Assembly (NCBI GenBank): GCA_910585345.1
Contig: CAJUDS010000008.1
Location: 6,016 to 70,015, forward strand
DNA: 64,000 nucleotides
Direction of reading: 5' to 3'
Origin: an uncultured Lachnospiraceae bacterium
Lineage (GTDB): Bacteria > Bacillota > Clostridia > Lachnospirales > Lachnospiraceae
The translations under genes and the position numbers were made by a program. Below are positions 57,092 through 64,000 of the stretch, in pieces (the first letter of the stretch is position 1; each line of letters begins with the position of its first letter). The notes under the pieces are model-generated. The model was not told the origin of the DNA. It worked only from the letters and a program-made list of their open reading frames with translations, and searched no databases.

Positions 57092-58594
57092 GTGGGAGTT
57101 AACGGAACAGTTTATAAAGTGATTGTAGTGGATGACGAGGAGATGGCGGTGAAAGCAATCTGCCGTATTTTAGAACAGCATTTTCCGGTTTTTCAGCTTG
57201 TTGGCACAGCGGGGAACGGAAGGGAGGCGCTCAAACGGATTGCGGAAACTTCGCCGGATCTGGTTCTGACGGATGTGGAGATGCCTTTGATGAGCGGGCT
57301 GGAACTGGTCCGTCAGGCAAGCGTAAGGATGCCGCATCTGTGTTTTGTCATTATAAGCGGATATCAGGATTTTGAATATGCAAGAGACGCTTTCCGCAAC
57401 GGCGTGCTGGATTATCTGACAAAGCCCATTGTGCCCTCACAGATGTTGTGTACGATGAAAAATGTGGAAGAAAAACTGCGCAGACTTTATTATGACAGAC
57501 GGACGGAAGTTTTTCGCAAGCTCTGTGTGGGAGAAACGATCGCGCTGGAAGAAATTCGCAAATTTTTTCCGCAGGATGAATTTTATGCGGCGCTTTTGCG
57601 GGAAAACGGGCTTCCAAGAAGGTATTCGCCTTCTAAGGAGCCTGAATTGTACAGCACGATTGATGAAGCCTATTCCGTCTATGGCCGTGACAATATGGAG
57701 GAACTGTTCCTGATTCCGAAGGAAGTGCTGGGACAGCAGACGCTGTTAGATTATATGACGAGAGTGGAACGGCGGCAGAAAACGGAAGGCTCTTACACGA
57801 CGCTTCTGTATTACGGAGAGGCTTTTACCGGTCCGGAGATATCCGGCAAGATAAGGGATTTGTATTATTGGCTGGATACACTCAGCACGGTCGGGCTATC
57901 CCAGGCAGTGAATCTGGATCAGAAACGGCTTCTGGCGGGAAGACTGCCTTCGCCGGATATTACGGAGTTGTCGGGACTTTTGCAGGAAATGGAGCAGTAT
58001 GTCAAAATGGAAAAATATGCCCAGCTTAAGAAATGCATTGCCAAAGCCTTCGAACGCTGGGAGAAAGAAAGGCATCCGCAGATCTGGCTGGAACAGGCGA
58101 CCAGAAGGCTGCTGAAATTCATCAGAATGGAGATCAGGGACGATGAGTCACTGATCGAGAGCGAGTACCAGCTGGAAGATATTTTTTACTATTCCACGAG
58201 TATGGAAATGCTGCTGCAGAACCTTTATACTTTCTTTTACCGGCTGCCGGAAGGAGACAGAGAAAACCACAAGGTCGATTCGCCGGAATTTTTTCGCAAC
58301 ATTGAGATTTATCTACAGGAACATTTATCCGAGCCGCTTTCTCTGCAGGAAATTTCCGGTCTGTTTGCGATCTCGCAGGCTTATATGAGTAAACTGTTCC
58401 GTAAATATACAAGACAGTCATACAACCAGTATCTGACCGGTATCCGTATGGAGCGGGCGAAGAAACTGATGGAGGAAAGCAGCGAACTGCTTGTCAGAGA
58501 CATTGCAGAACTGGTGGGTTACCGGGACCAGTTTTATTTCAGCAGGATCTTTCGCTCCTATACGGGGCAGAGTCCGGCGGATTATCTGAAATAA
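57092..58594 (+). CDS. YesN-type response regulator with AraC DNA-binding domain
   Basis: A 500-residue two-component regulator. The receiver domain (about 8-130) has the acidic pair DDEE (14-17), the phosphoacceptor Asp61 in LVLTDVEMPLMSG, and KP at about 112. A poorly conserved middle region leads to an AraC/XylS double helix-turn-helix (about 400-500) with LSLQEISGLFAISQAYMSKLFRKY and VRDIAELVGYRDQFYFSRIFRSYTGQSPADYL. The start is GTG at 57092. Its partner is probably the YesM kinase at 61931, and its target the intervening sugar transporter. Confidence 0.9.
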   Translation: MGVNGTVYKVIVVDDEEMAVKAICRILEQHFPVFQLVGTAGNGREALKRIAETSPDLVLTDVEMPLMSGLELVRQASVRMPHLCFVIISGYQDFEYARDAFRNGVLDYLTKPIVPSQMLCTMKNVEEKLRRLYYDRRTEVFRKLCVGETIALEEIRKFFPQDEFYAALLRENGLPRRYSPSKEPELYSTIDEAYSVYGRDNMEELFLIPKEVLGQQTLLDYMTRVERRQKTEGSYTTLLYYGEAFTGPEISGKIRDLYYWLDTLSTVGLSQAVNLDQKRLLAGRLPSPDITELSGLLQEMEQYVKMEKYAQLKKCIAKAFERWEKERHPQIWLEQATRRLLKFIRMEIRDDESLIESEYQLEDIFYYSTSMEMLLQNLYTFFYRLPEGDRENHKVDSPEFFRNIEIYLQEHLSEPLSLQEISGLFAISQAYMSKLFRKYTRQSYNQYLTGIRMERAKKLMEESSELLVRDIAELVGYRDQFYFSRIFRSYTGQSPADYLK

Positions 58595-58629
58595 ACGGCG
58601 GGGTAAGGAAAGACAATTTGACAGGAAAG

Positions 58630-58659
58630 CGGCCATACGGTTTGTATGGCCGTTTAGTT
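58630..58659 (+). terminator. Hairpin terminator after the response regulator gene
   Basis: CGGCCATAC and GTATGGCCG pair perfectly around GGTTT, followed by TTTAGTTT. The transporter genes downstream therefore probably have their own promoter in 58660-58740, where the activator may bind. No clear -35/-10 is visible there, which fits an activator-dependent promoter. Confidence 0.7.
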
Positions 58660-58766
58660 TCAGATTTTCAAATGTATGTTTTGAATCCTCCATGTACTTT
58701 TTAGATTTCAATGACTAGAATGAAAGCATATTGAAAATAAATAAAATACAAAGGAGGATTTGATGT

Positions 58767-60143
58767 ATGAGAAAGAAAGTACTGCCCCTGCTTCTGACGG
58801 GAGTGATGACAATAGGACTGGTTCTGACCGGCTGCACAAGCTCCGGCGGGGGAACAGAGACAACGCCGGATGCGCCGGCAGCAGATAATGCCGGTTCCGA
58901 AGCGGACGCTGCCGGTTCTGCGGCGGATGCTTCCGGTGAAAAACCATATGCGGGCGTTACCATCAAATGGTGGGGCGGAAATGCCGAGAACAATGCAGGT
59001 ACGCAGGCTGTTATGGCAGCGGCGACGGAAAAGCTGGGGATGGAATTTGAGGTGGAAGTCAATCCGGGCGGTTCTGAAGGCGACAATATTATCAAAACAA
59101 GAATGGCATCAGGTGATCTGCCTGATTTAATGGTTTGGAATTCCGGTTCTAAACTGCATGAGCTGAACCCGTCCCGTGGATTCCTTGATATTTCTGACTG
59201 GGAAATTATTGAGAAGTTTGACGACGCATTTTTGAGTTCCGTTACGATCGATGGCGCTATATACGGAGCGCCCCAGTCTTCGACACAGGCGGGCGCGGTC
59301 ATTTATTATAAGCCGCATTATGAAGAACTGGGCCTGGAAGTTCCCGATACGTGGGATGATTTTCTGGCAAACTGCAGGGCACTGGCAGATGCGGGTAAGA
59401 CGCCGGTTTATTTTACCGGAGGAGAAACCTGGGCGACACAGGTTCTGTTTCTTGGCGACTACTACAATGTTGCGGCAGCAGAACCGTCTTTCGCAGAGGA
59501 TTATACGAATGGAACTGCCAAATATGCATCTGTTCCTGCAGCAACCAGAAGCTGGACAAAATATGAAGACTTGGTAGAGTATTTGAATGCTGATAAATCG
59601 GCGGCGACTGTAACAGACGGAAATTTTGCGATTGGCACAGGTGAAGCGACACACTGGTTTATTTTGACCCAGCAGCTTCCTCTTGTTCTGGAAAATGTAG
59701 AAAATCCGGATGATATCGGTGTATTTGGTGTGCCGGGCGATGACGCGGGCAACCACGGACTAACCGTTTGGGAGCCGATGAGCTGGTATGTCAGCAAGGA
59801 CAGCGAACATATTGATGCGGTAAAAGCATTCCTTGAATTTTATTACAGTGAAGAAGCGCTGGATCTCTATTTTGGGACATATGGGGCGAACGGGCCTTCG
59901 TGTATCAAAGGGTATGAGCTGCCAGAGTCGGTATGCAGCGCAGTACGTGTAGACATGCAGAAATATTTTGACGAAGGAAAGACAGTACCGGCACTTGAGT
60001 ACCAGTCTCCGATCAAAGGGACAGCCTGTGAACAGATGACCACGGCAGTGGGGCTGGGGCAGATGACAGGAGAGGAAGCGGCTGCAATGTATGACGACGA
60101 CTGCAAAAAGTCCGCGGTTCAGCTTGGCTACAATTGGGAATAA
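58767..60143 (+). CDS. Sugar ABC transporter substrate-binding lipoprotein
   Basis: A 458-residue extracellular solute-binding protein, family 1. The signal peptide ends in the lipobox LTGC (Cys at about 24). A Ser/Gly/Ala/Asp-rich linker runs to about residue 65, then VTIKWWGGNAENNAG begins the first lobe. TRMASGDLPDLMVWNSG and GAIYGAPQSSTQAGAVIYYKPHYEELGLEVPDTWDDFLANC are typical of oligosaccharide-binding proteins. AAAGGAGGATTTG precedes the start. The neighbouring YesM/YesN pair and GH78-like gene suggest a plant-type glycan or rhamnoside ligand, by inference. Confidence 0.92.
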   Translation: MRKKVLPLLLTGVMTIGLVLTGCTSSGGGTETTPDAPAADNAGSEADAAGSAADASGEKPYAGVTIKWWGGNAENNAGTQAVMAAATEKLGMEFEVEVNPGGSEGDNIIKTRMASGDLPDLMVWNSGSKLHELNPSRGFLDISDWEIIEKFDDAFLSSVTIDGAIYGAPQSSTQAGAVIYYKPHYEELGLEVPDTWDDFLANCRALADAGKTPVYFTGGETWATQVLFLGDYYNVAAAEPSFAEDYTNGTAKYASVPAATRSWTKYEDLVEYLNADKSAATVTDGNFAIGTGEATHWFILTQQLPLVLENVENPDDIGVFGVPGDDAGNHGLTVWEPMSWYVSKDSEHIDAVKAFLEFYYSEEALDLYFGTYGANGPSCIKGYELPESVCSAVRVDMQKYFDEGKTVPALEYQSPIKGTACEQMTTAVGLGQMTGEEAAAMYDDDCKKSAVQLGYNWE

Positions 60144-60169
60144 TATTCTGACAGACAGAGAAAACGAAG

Positions 60170-60194
60170 GGGCCGCCTGAAATGCCGGGCGGCC
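60170..60194 (+). promoter_or_regulatory. Intercistronic hairpin between binding protein and permease genes
   Basis: GGCCGCC pairs with GGCGGCC around a ten-base loop, followed by ATTTCTTT. It is placed as in the maltodextrin operon (13742-13780), and partial termination or mRNA stabilisation would favour the binding protein. Confidence 0.65.
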
Positions 60195-60217
60195 ATTTCT
60201 TTACAGGAGGTAATTGT

Positions 60218-61093
60218 ATGAAAACCAGTAAGGAACGAAGTCTATACCCTATTTGGTTCGTCCTTCCGTCCCTGATCATTTTCTGTATTTTTTTCCTGTG
60301 GCCGATCATTTCTTCCCTGTATTACAGTTTGACCGTATGGAACTTTGAGACAGCAAAATTCTGTGGACTTGACAACTATAAACTTTTCTTTTCCGAACAT
60401 TCTATGAGTTCTTCCGTGGTACATACGCTGCTCTATGCGTTTGGGACAAGCGCGCTGAAAGTGGTTCTCGCATTTTTTATCGCAGTATTCCTGACCAGTA
60501 ATATTAAGACTAAGGGATTTATCCGCTCTGCGGTATTTTTCCCCAACTTGGTTTCCATGATGGCAGTCGGGCTTGCCTTTTCTTACATGATGCATCCGAC
60601 GAAAGGCTTATTGAATGTGGCGCTTCAGGCGCTGGGCGGAACGCCCGTTGACTTTTTGGGCAATCCGAATATAGCGCTTTTCAGTATTATCCTGACGGAT
60701 GTGTGGAAAGGTCTTTCCATTTCCGTTGTGATCTATATCGCGGGCATCCAGTCGATTGACAAAACGTATTATGAAGCTGCCTCGATCGACGGGGCGACCG
60801 GATGGCAGAAGCTGAAACATATTACGCTTCCTCTGGTTGCGCCTTCCCAAAATTCGATCATTATCCTTTCTCTGATCGGCGGACTGCGTTCATTTGATCT
60901 GATCTGGGCAATGACAGGAGGCGGACCCGGCTTTGCAACGGACGTGCTGGCATCTGTGATCTATAAACAGTACGCGGCGGGATTTTACGGGCTTTCCACG
61001 GCAGGCAACGTGGTTATGCTGATTCTGATTTCCGTGATCGCATTTCCGCTGCAGCATTTGCTGAATAAGAGAGAGGAGGCTATTCAGGGATGA
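60218..61093 (+). CDS. Sugar ABC transporter permease (MalF/UgpA type)
   Basis: A 291-residue inner-membrane permease with six membrane helices. YPIWFVLPSLIIFCIFFLWPIISSLYYSL is helix 1. The ATPase-docking EAA loop is KTYYEAASIDGATGWQKLKHITLPLVAPS near residues 185-215. The ATG at 60218 follows AGGAGG by eight bases; the earlier frame start inside the hairpin is rejected. It overlaps the next permease by four bases (ATGA). Confidence 0.93.
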   Translation: MKTSKERSLYPIWFVLPSLIIFCIFFLWPIISSLYYSLTVWNFETAKFCGLDNYKLFFSEHSMSSSVVHTLLYAFGTSALKVVLAFFIAVFLTSNIKTKGFIRSAVFFPNLVSMMAVGLAFSYMMHPTKGLLNVALQALGGTPVDFLGNPNIALFSIILTDVWKGLSISVVIYIAGIQSIDKTYYEAASIDGATGWQKLKHITLPLVAPSQNSIIILSLIGGLRSFDLIWAMTGGGPGFATDVLASVIYKQYAAGFYGLSTAGNVVMLILISVIAFPLQHLLNKREEAIQG

Positions 61094-61920
61094 AAAAACA
61101 AAAAAGGCTCCTTCTGCTTGGAGATATCCTGGGCGTGCTTGTGACAGGCATTCTTTTCCTCGTTCCGTTTTATTTTATGCTTGTACAGTCTTTGAAGTCC
61201 AAGGCGGAAGCGAACAAACTGTCGATCAGCTGGCCAAAGGAACTGCATTTTGAAAATTATAGGGAAGTGTTTCAACATGGAAATTACCAGTTGGTGACAG
61301 CGTTTAAAAACAGTGGATTATTGACACTCTTCACCGTACTGGGGCTTTTGGTAACGGCAGCGATGGCCGCTTATGTAGTACAGAGAAGACGGGATAAGCT
61401 GATGAACGGCGTTCAGGCATTGATTATGCTGGGATTGATGATACCGGCGGCGATTCTGCCGACGATCCATCTGCTGCAAAGCCTGCACATTTATAAGACG
61501 ATGTTTTCGATGGTTATGATAGAGATTGCCCTGCAGACGCCGTTTGCGATCATGTTATACAGAGGCTATATGGCGTCCATCCCGCGGGAGCTGGAGGAAG
61601 CGGCCAGAATTGACGGCTGCAGCAGATGGCAGATTTTCTGGAAAGTGATTTTTCCGCTGCTGAAGCCGATTCAGGCGACACTGATCATTCTGGTCGGCGT
61701 ACAGACATTCAATGATTTTACCAATCCGTTGTATTTTCTGCCAGGCGCTGAGAATACGACCGTTCAGCTGACTTTGTATAACTACCAGGGACAGCTGGCA
61801 AGCAGCTATAATCTTTTGTTTGCCGATATCATTATCATCACGGTTCCGATGCTGATTCTGTTTATTATTTTCAACAAAAAGATCGTGGACGGTATGGTCG
61901 CTGGTTCTGTAAAAGGATAA
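61090..61920 (+). CDS. Sugar ABC transporter permease (MalG/UgpE type)
   Basis: A 276-residue permease with six membrane helices and an EAA loop SIPRELEEAARIDGCSRWQIFWKVIFPLLKP near residues 160-190. It ends DGMVAGSVKG, the normal C-terminus. Translation is coupled to the previous gene through the ATGA overlap and GAGAGGAGG. As in the maltodextrin operon, no ATPase gene accompanies it. Confidence 0.93.
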   Translation: MKKQKRLLLLGDILGVLVTGILFLVPFYFMLVQSLKSKAEANKLSISWPKELHFENYREVFQHGNYQLVTAFKNSGLLTLFTVLGLLVTAAMAAYVVQRRRDKLMNGVQALIMLGLMIPAAILPTIHLLQSLHIYKTMFSMVMIEIALQTPFAIMLYRGYMASIPRELEEAARIDGCSRWQIFWKVIFPLLKPIQATLIILVGVQTFNDFTNPLYFLPGAENTTVQLTLYNYQGQLASSYNLLFADIIIITVPMLILFIIFNKKIVDGMVAGSVKG

Positions 61921-61930
61921 GGTAACTGCC

Positions 61931-63736
61931 ATGAAGTTTCGCAGCAAAATGGTGCTTGCATATACGACAGTCGCGTTTTTAACCAGTCTGATTCTGGGCA
62001 TTGCGGTGGCCAGGATCAGTCTGCAGTACGAAATGACCAGCCAGAAAAATAATCTCCGGGTTTCGGCAAAGTCCTGTGTAACACAGATGGATGAAAGACT
62101 GGGTAGGATGGATGCGATCATGCAGTATATCCTGTCAGACTCCGTCCTGCTTGAGAGTATTACATGGCTGGCAAAAGCCGGGGACGGGAATGCTCCCAAC
62201 AGGTATGTTCTCGATGCAAAATCCAATCTTAGCATGGGCCTTAGTACGGAATATATTATGAAAAATTCTTATCGGACAGTTTTTTTCAATCAAAATTCGT
62301 TTGTGACAAGCAGCGCCATTTACACGACAGGGAGTGGAGATATGCCGACACAGAGGATTATCTCGGAGTTCCTGGTAGAGGATATCCCCTATTTGGAGCC
62401 GGTGAGCGCAGCGGCGGGCGAGTCGGTGATCGTGTCTGTCCATCCGGACTATTGGAGTTCCAATGATACGGTTCTTGTCTATTCCTTGATGAAAGCGCTG
62501 CGGGGAGAGGGGATGGGCTTTCTGGAAGTAGAGAGCAGAGTGGACAGCCTGCAGTCTCTGGAATTGTCTGACCCGGATATTCATTTTCTGGTTGTTGCGA
62601 ACGGCGGAGAGCTTCTCTATGCCAGTGAGAAAGGATATGGGACAGAACTGTCGGAATCCGACTGCGAGCGGATCAAAGAGCTGCAGGACGACATGGTGCT
62701 GACAGATAAAGGGATGATTTACACAAAATCCGCATCATCGGAATTTGATCTGACGGTATTGGCTTATAAAAAGAATTATCTGCTGGAAAAGGAGATGTGG
62801 CGGCTTTTTTCCATAGCTGCTCTGGCGACATTGGCGACATTCGGCATCAGTCTGGCGATGATCGTTTTCTGGGCGGGAGTCCTGACCAGGCCGGTAAAAC
62901 GTCTTCAGGAAACGGTGGAAAATACCAATATTGAAAATCTGCAGGATCATCAGCGTTTAGAGGAAGACGGATACACCGATGAATTTCAGGAACTGATCCG
63001 CGCGTATCAGGCGATGATGGCGCGGCTGGATAAAGCGCTGCAAAAAGAAAAACAGGCGGCGATGCTGCAGCTGCAGGCGCAGTTTGATACGCTGCAGGCG
63101 CAGGTAAATCCACATTTTATCTATAACGTACTGAATACGATTTCTTCCCGTGCAGTATTGGATAACGATGAGACGATCTGTGAGATGTGTGGCTGTCTGG
63201 GAAATATACTCCGGTATTCCACAAACAATAAAGAGCGGTATGCTTCGGTAGAAAAGGAATTGGAATATCTCGACAGTTACTTTTACCTTTTAAAAGCCCG
63301 CTATGGCAATCGGCTGGAAGTGGTTATCGACGTAGAGGAGGAGATTAGAAAACGGATCATACCGAAAATGACGCTGCAGCAGTTGGTGGAAAATTGCGTA
63401 AAACACAGTTCGCGGAATATGGACCGCACAATCCGCATTTTGCTAATGGGGAGAAAGCGGGAAGGAAGCTGGACCATCCGGGTGGAGGATAACGGACCCG
63501 GCATATCGGAACCGGACCTGCTGGATCTGCGCGGCAGATTGGAGGAAATACGCAGGGGCATTCTGGAACGGGGGATACCTGCGGAGATGGAAATCGGCGG
63601 AATGGGAATTGTAAATACTTATGCAAGATGCCTGCTGCTATATTCGGAAGACCTGCTCTTTGAAATGGAAAATGTGCCGCACGGCCAGGGCTTCTGTGTG
63701 ACAGTCGGGCAGAAAACGCTGGTTACGGGATTATGA
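61931..63736 (+). CDS. YesM-type sensor histidine kinase
   Basis: A 601-residue membrane kinase. Helix 1 (about 8-28), an extracellular dCache-like sensor domain (about 30-285), helix 2 (about 290-317), a HAMP linker (about 318-370), then the His_kinase domain with LQAQVNPHFIYNVLNTISS (His395 as phosphorylation site) and a HATPase_c domain with VENCVKHSS (N box), VEDNGPGI (G1) and GGMGIVNTYARCLL (G2). It is 10 bp downstream of the permease gene and is the probable partner of the YesN regulator at 57092, from which it is separated by the transporter it may control. Confidence 0.93.
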   Translation: MKFRSKMVLAYTTVAFLTSLILGIAVARISLQYEMTSQKNNLRVSAKSCVTQMDERLGRMDAIMQYILSDSVLLESITWLAKAGDGNAPNRYVLDAKSNLSMGLSTEYIMKNSYRTVFFNQNSFVTSSAIYTTGSGDMPTQRIISEFLVEDIPYLEPVSAAAGESVIVSVHPDYWSSNDTVLVYSLMKALRGEGMGFLEVESRVDSLQSLELSDPDIHFLVVANGGELLYASEKGYGTELSESDCERIKELQDDMVLTDKGMIYTKSASSEFDLTVLAYKKNYLLEKEMWRLFSIAALATLATFGISLAMIVFWAGVLTRPVKRLQETVENTNIENLQDHQRLEEDGYTDEFQELIRAYQAMMARLDKALQKEKQAAMLQLQAQFDTLQAQVNPHFIYNVLNTISSRAVLDNDETICEMCGCLGNILRYSTNNKERYASVEKELEYLDSYFYLLKARYGNRLEVVIDVEEEIRKRIIPKMTLQQLVENCVKHSSRNMDRTIRILLMGRKREGSWTIRVEDNGPGISEPDLLDLRGRLEEIRRGILERGIPAEMEIGGMGIVNTYARCLLLYSEDLLFEMENVPHGQGFCVTVGQKTLVTGL

Positions 63737-63840
63737 ACGGTGCGTTTTGCAGGAAGCAAACGTTTGACAGGGGCCGGAGATTTGCTGCGGTGACAGTTTC
63801 GCAACAGGGAAAAGGAAAATAACTGAGAAAGGAAGAAAGT

Positions 63841-64000
63841 ATGAAGATCGAGCATTTAAAAATAAATCATCTGACAAACCCGGTGGGGTATGATCTGGCG
63901 AATCCCACGGTTTCTTATGTGGTAACCGAGGCGGCTGGAAAACGCCAGATCTGGGGGCGCGTGCAGGTTTCCCTGCAGGAAGATTTTTCAGATATTTTGT
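63841..64000 (+). CDS. N-terminal fragment, probable GH78 alpha-L-rhamnosidase (cut by window end)
   Basis: Only the first 53 codons are present. MKIEHLKINHLTNPVGYDLANPTVSYVVTE matches the N-terminal beta domain of bacterial alpha-L-rhamnosidases (GH78), including the NP.GYDL.NP..S element, but the catalytic domain lies outside the window. GAGAAAGGAAGAAAGT precedes the ATG. If confirmed, it would suggest that the upstream transporter and two-component system handle rhamnose-containing glycans. Confidence 0.65.
   Translation, partial: MKIEHLKINHLTNPVGYDLANPTVSYVVTEAAGKRQIWGRVQVSLQEDFSDIL

Overview
The window looks like a chromosomal segment of a spore-forming Clostridia of the family Lachnospiraceae. 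The evidence is a long, lysine-rich form of ribosomal protein L17, the gene order rpmJ-rpsM-rpsK-rpsD-rpoA-rplQ, an alpha/beta-type small acid-soluble spore protein, sugar ABC transporters without their own ATPase, a YesM/YesN two-component pair and a two-gene SmsC-SmsB iron-sulfur system. The assignment is inferred from gene content. No rRNA, tRNA, CRISPR array, phage or transposase gene was seen. Nearly all genes are on the + strand, with two short - strand islands (35.0-36.3 kb and 46.4-48.1 kb).

Region by region. 0-0.8 kb is packed with palindromic repeats and ends in a strong promoter. 0.8-4.7 kb is the end of the ribosomal protein/RNA polymerase alpha operon, with unusually long gaps. 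4.8-8.2 kb holds an uncharacterised TIM-barrel protein, a cation/Ca2+ exchanger and a PPi-type phosphofructokinase. 8.3-18.1 kb is a maltodextrin/glycogen unit: LacI regulator, glucan phosphorylase behind two perfect 14-bp operators, an ABC importer (binding protein plus two permeases), 4-alpha-glucanotransferase and a second LacI regulator. 18.1-28.1 kb is mixed: membrane proteins, a CYTH protein, a DJ-1/PfpI protein, a lipoprotein-DUF1287-NSS transporter run, a FIST protein paired with a soluble chemoreceptor, YczE-like and MATE proteins. 28.1-33.1 kb encodes a GntP permease, an IlvD/Edd dehydratase, KDPG aldolase and KDG kinase, which together make a semi-phosphorylative Entner-Doudoroff route for a sugar acid. 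33.3-35.0 kb is SmsC-SmsB.

35.0-36.3 kb (- strand) has a CarD regulator, an unknown small protein and the spore protein. 36.6-43.0 kb is the proteostasis block tig-clpP-clpX-lon-engB, followed by an AI-2E/YtvI-type membrane protein, truA and a VanZ protein. 45.4-46.4 kb has three 64-bp tandem repeats and two small unknown genes. 46.4-48.1 kb (- strand) is a PadR/DUF1700/exported-protein cassette. 48.2-53.8 kb starts with an ArsR-controlled metal exporter (regulator, free HMA protein, P-type ATPase) and runs on into corrinoid-related genes, a divergent prenyltransferase and an oxidoreductase. 54.0-56.6 kb is clpB behind a CIRCE-overlapped promoter. 57.1-64.0 kb is a YesN regulator, a second ABC sugar importer, a YesM kinase and the start of a probable GH78 alpha-L-rhamnosidase cut by the window end.

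The most distinctive non-coding content is a set of dispersed structured repeats. The clearest is a 270-bp fold-back element, present in opposite orientations at 19.6 and 56.7 kb, where the second copy has a perfect 7-bp flanking direct repeat. A diverged copy lies at 0.36-0.54 kb. Other palindromic families lie in the first 5 kb, including one inside the ribosomal operon.
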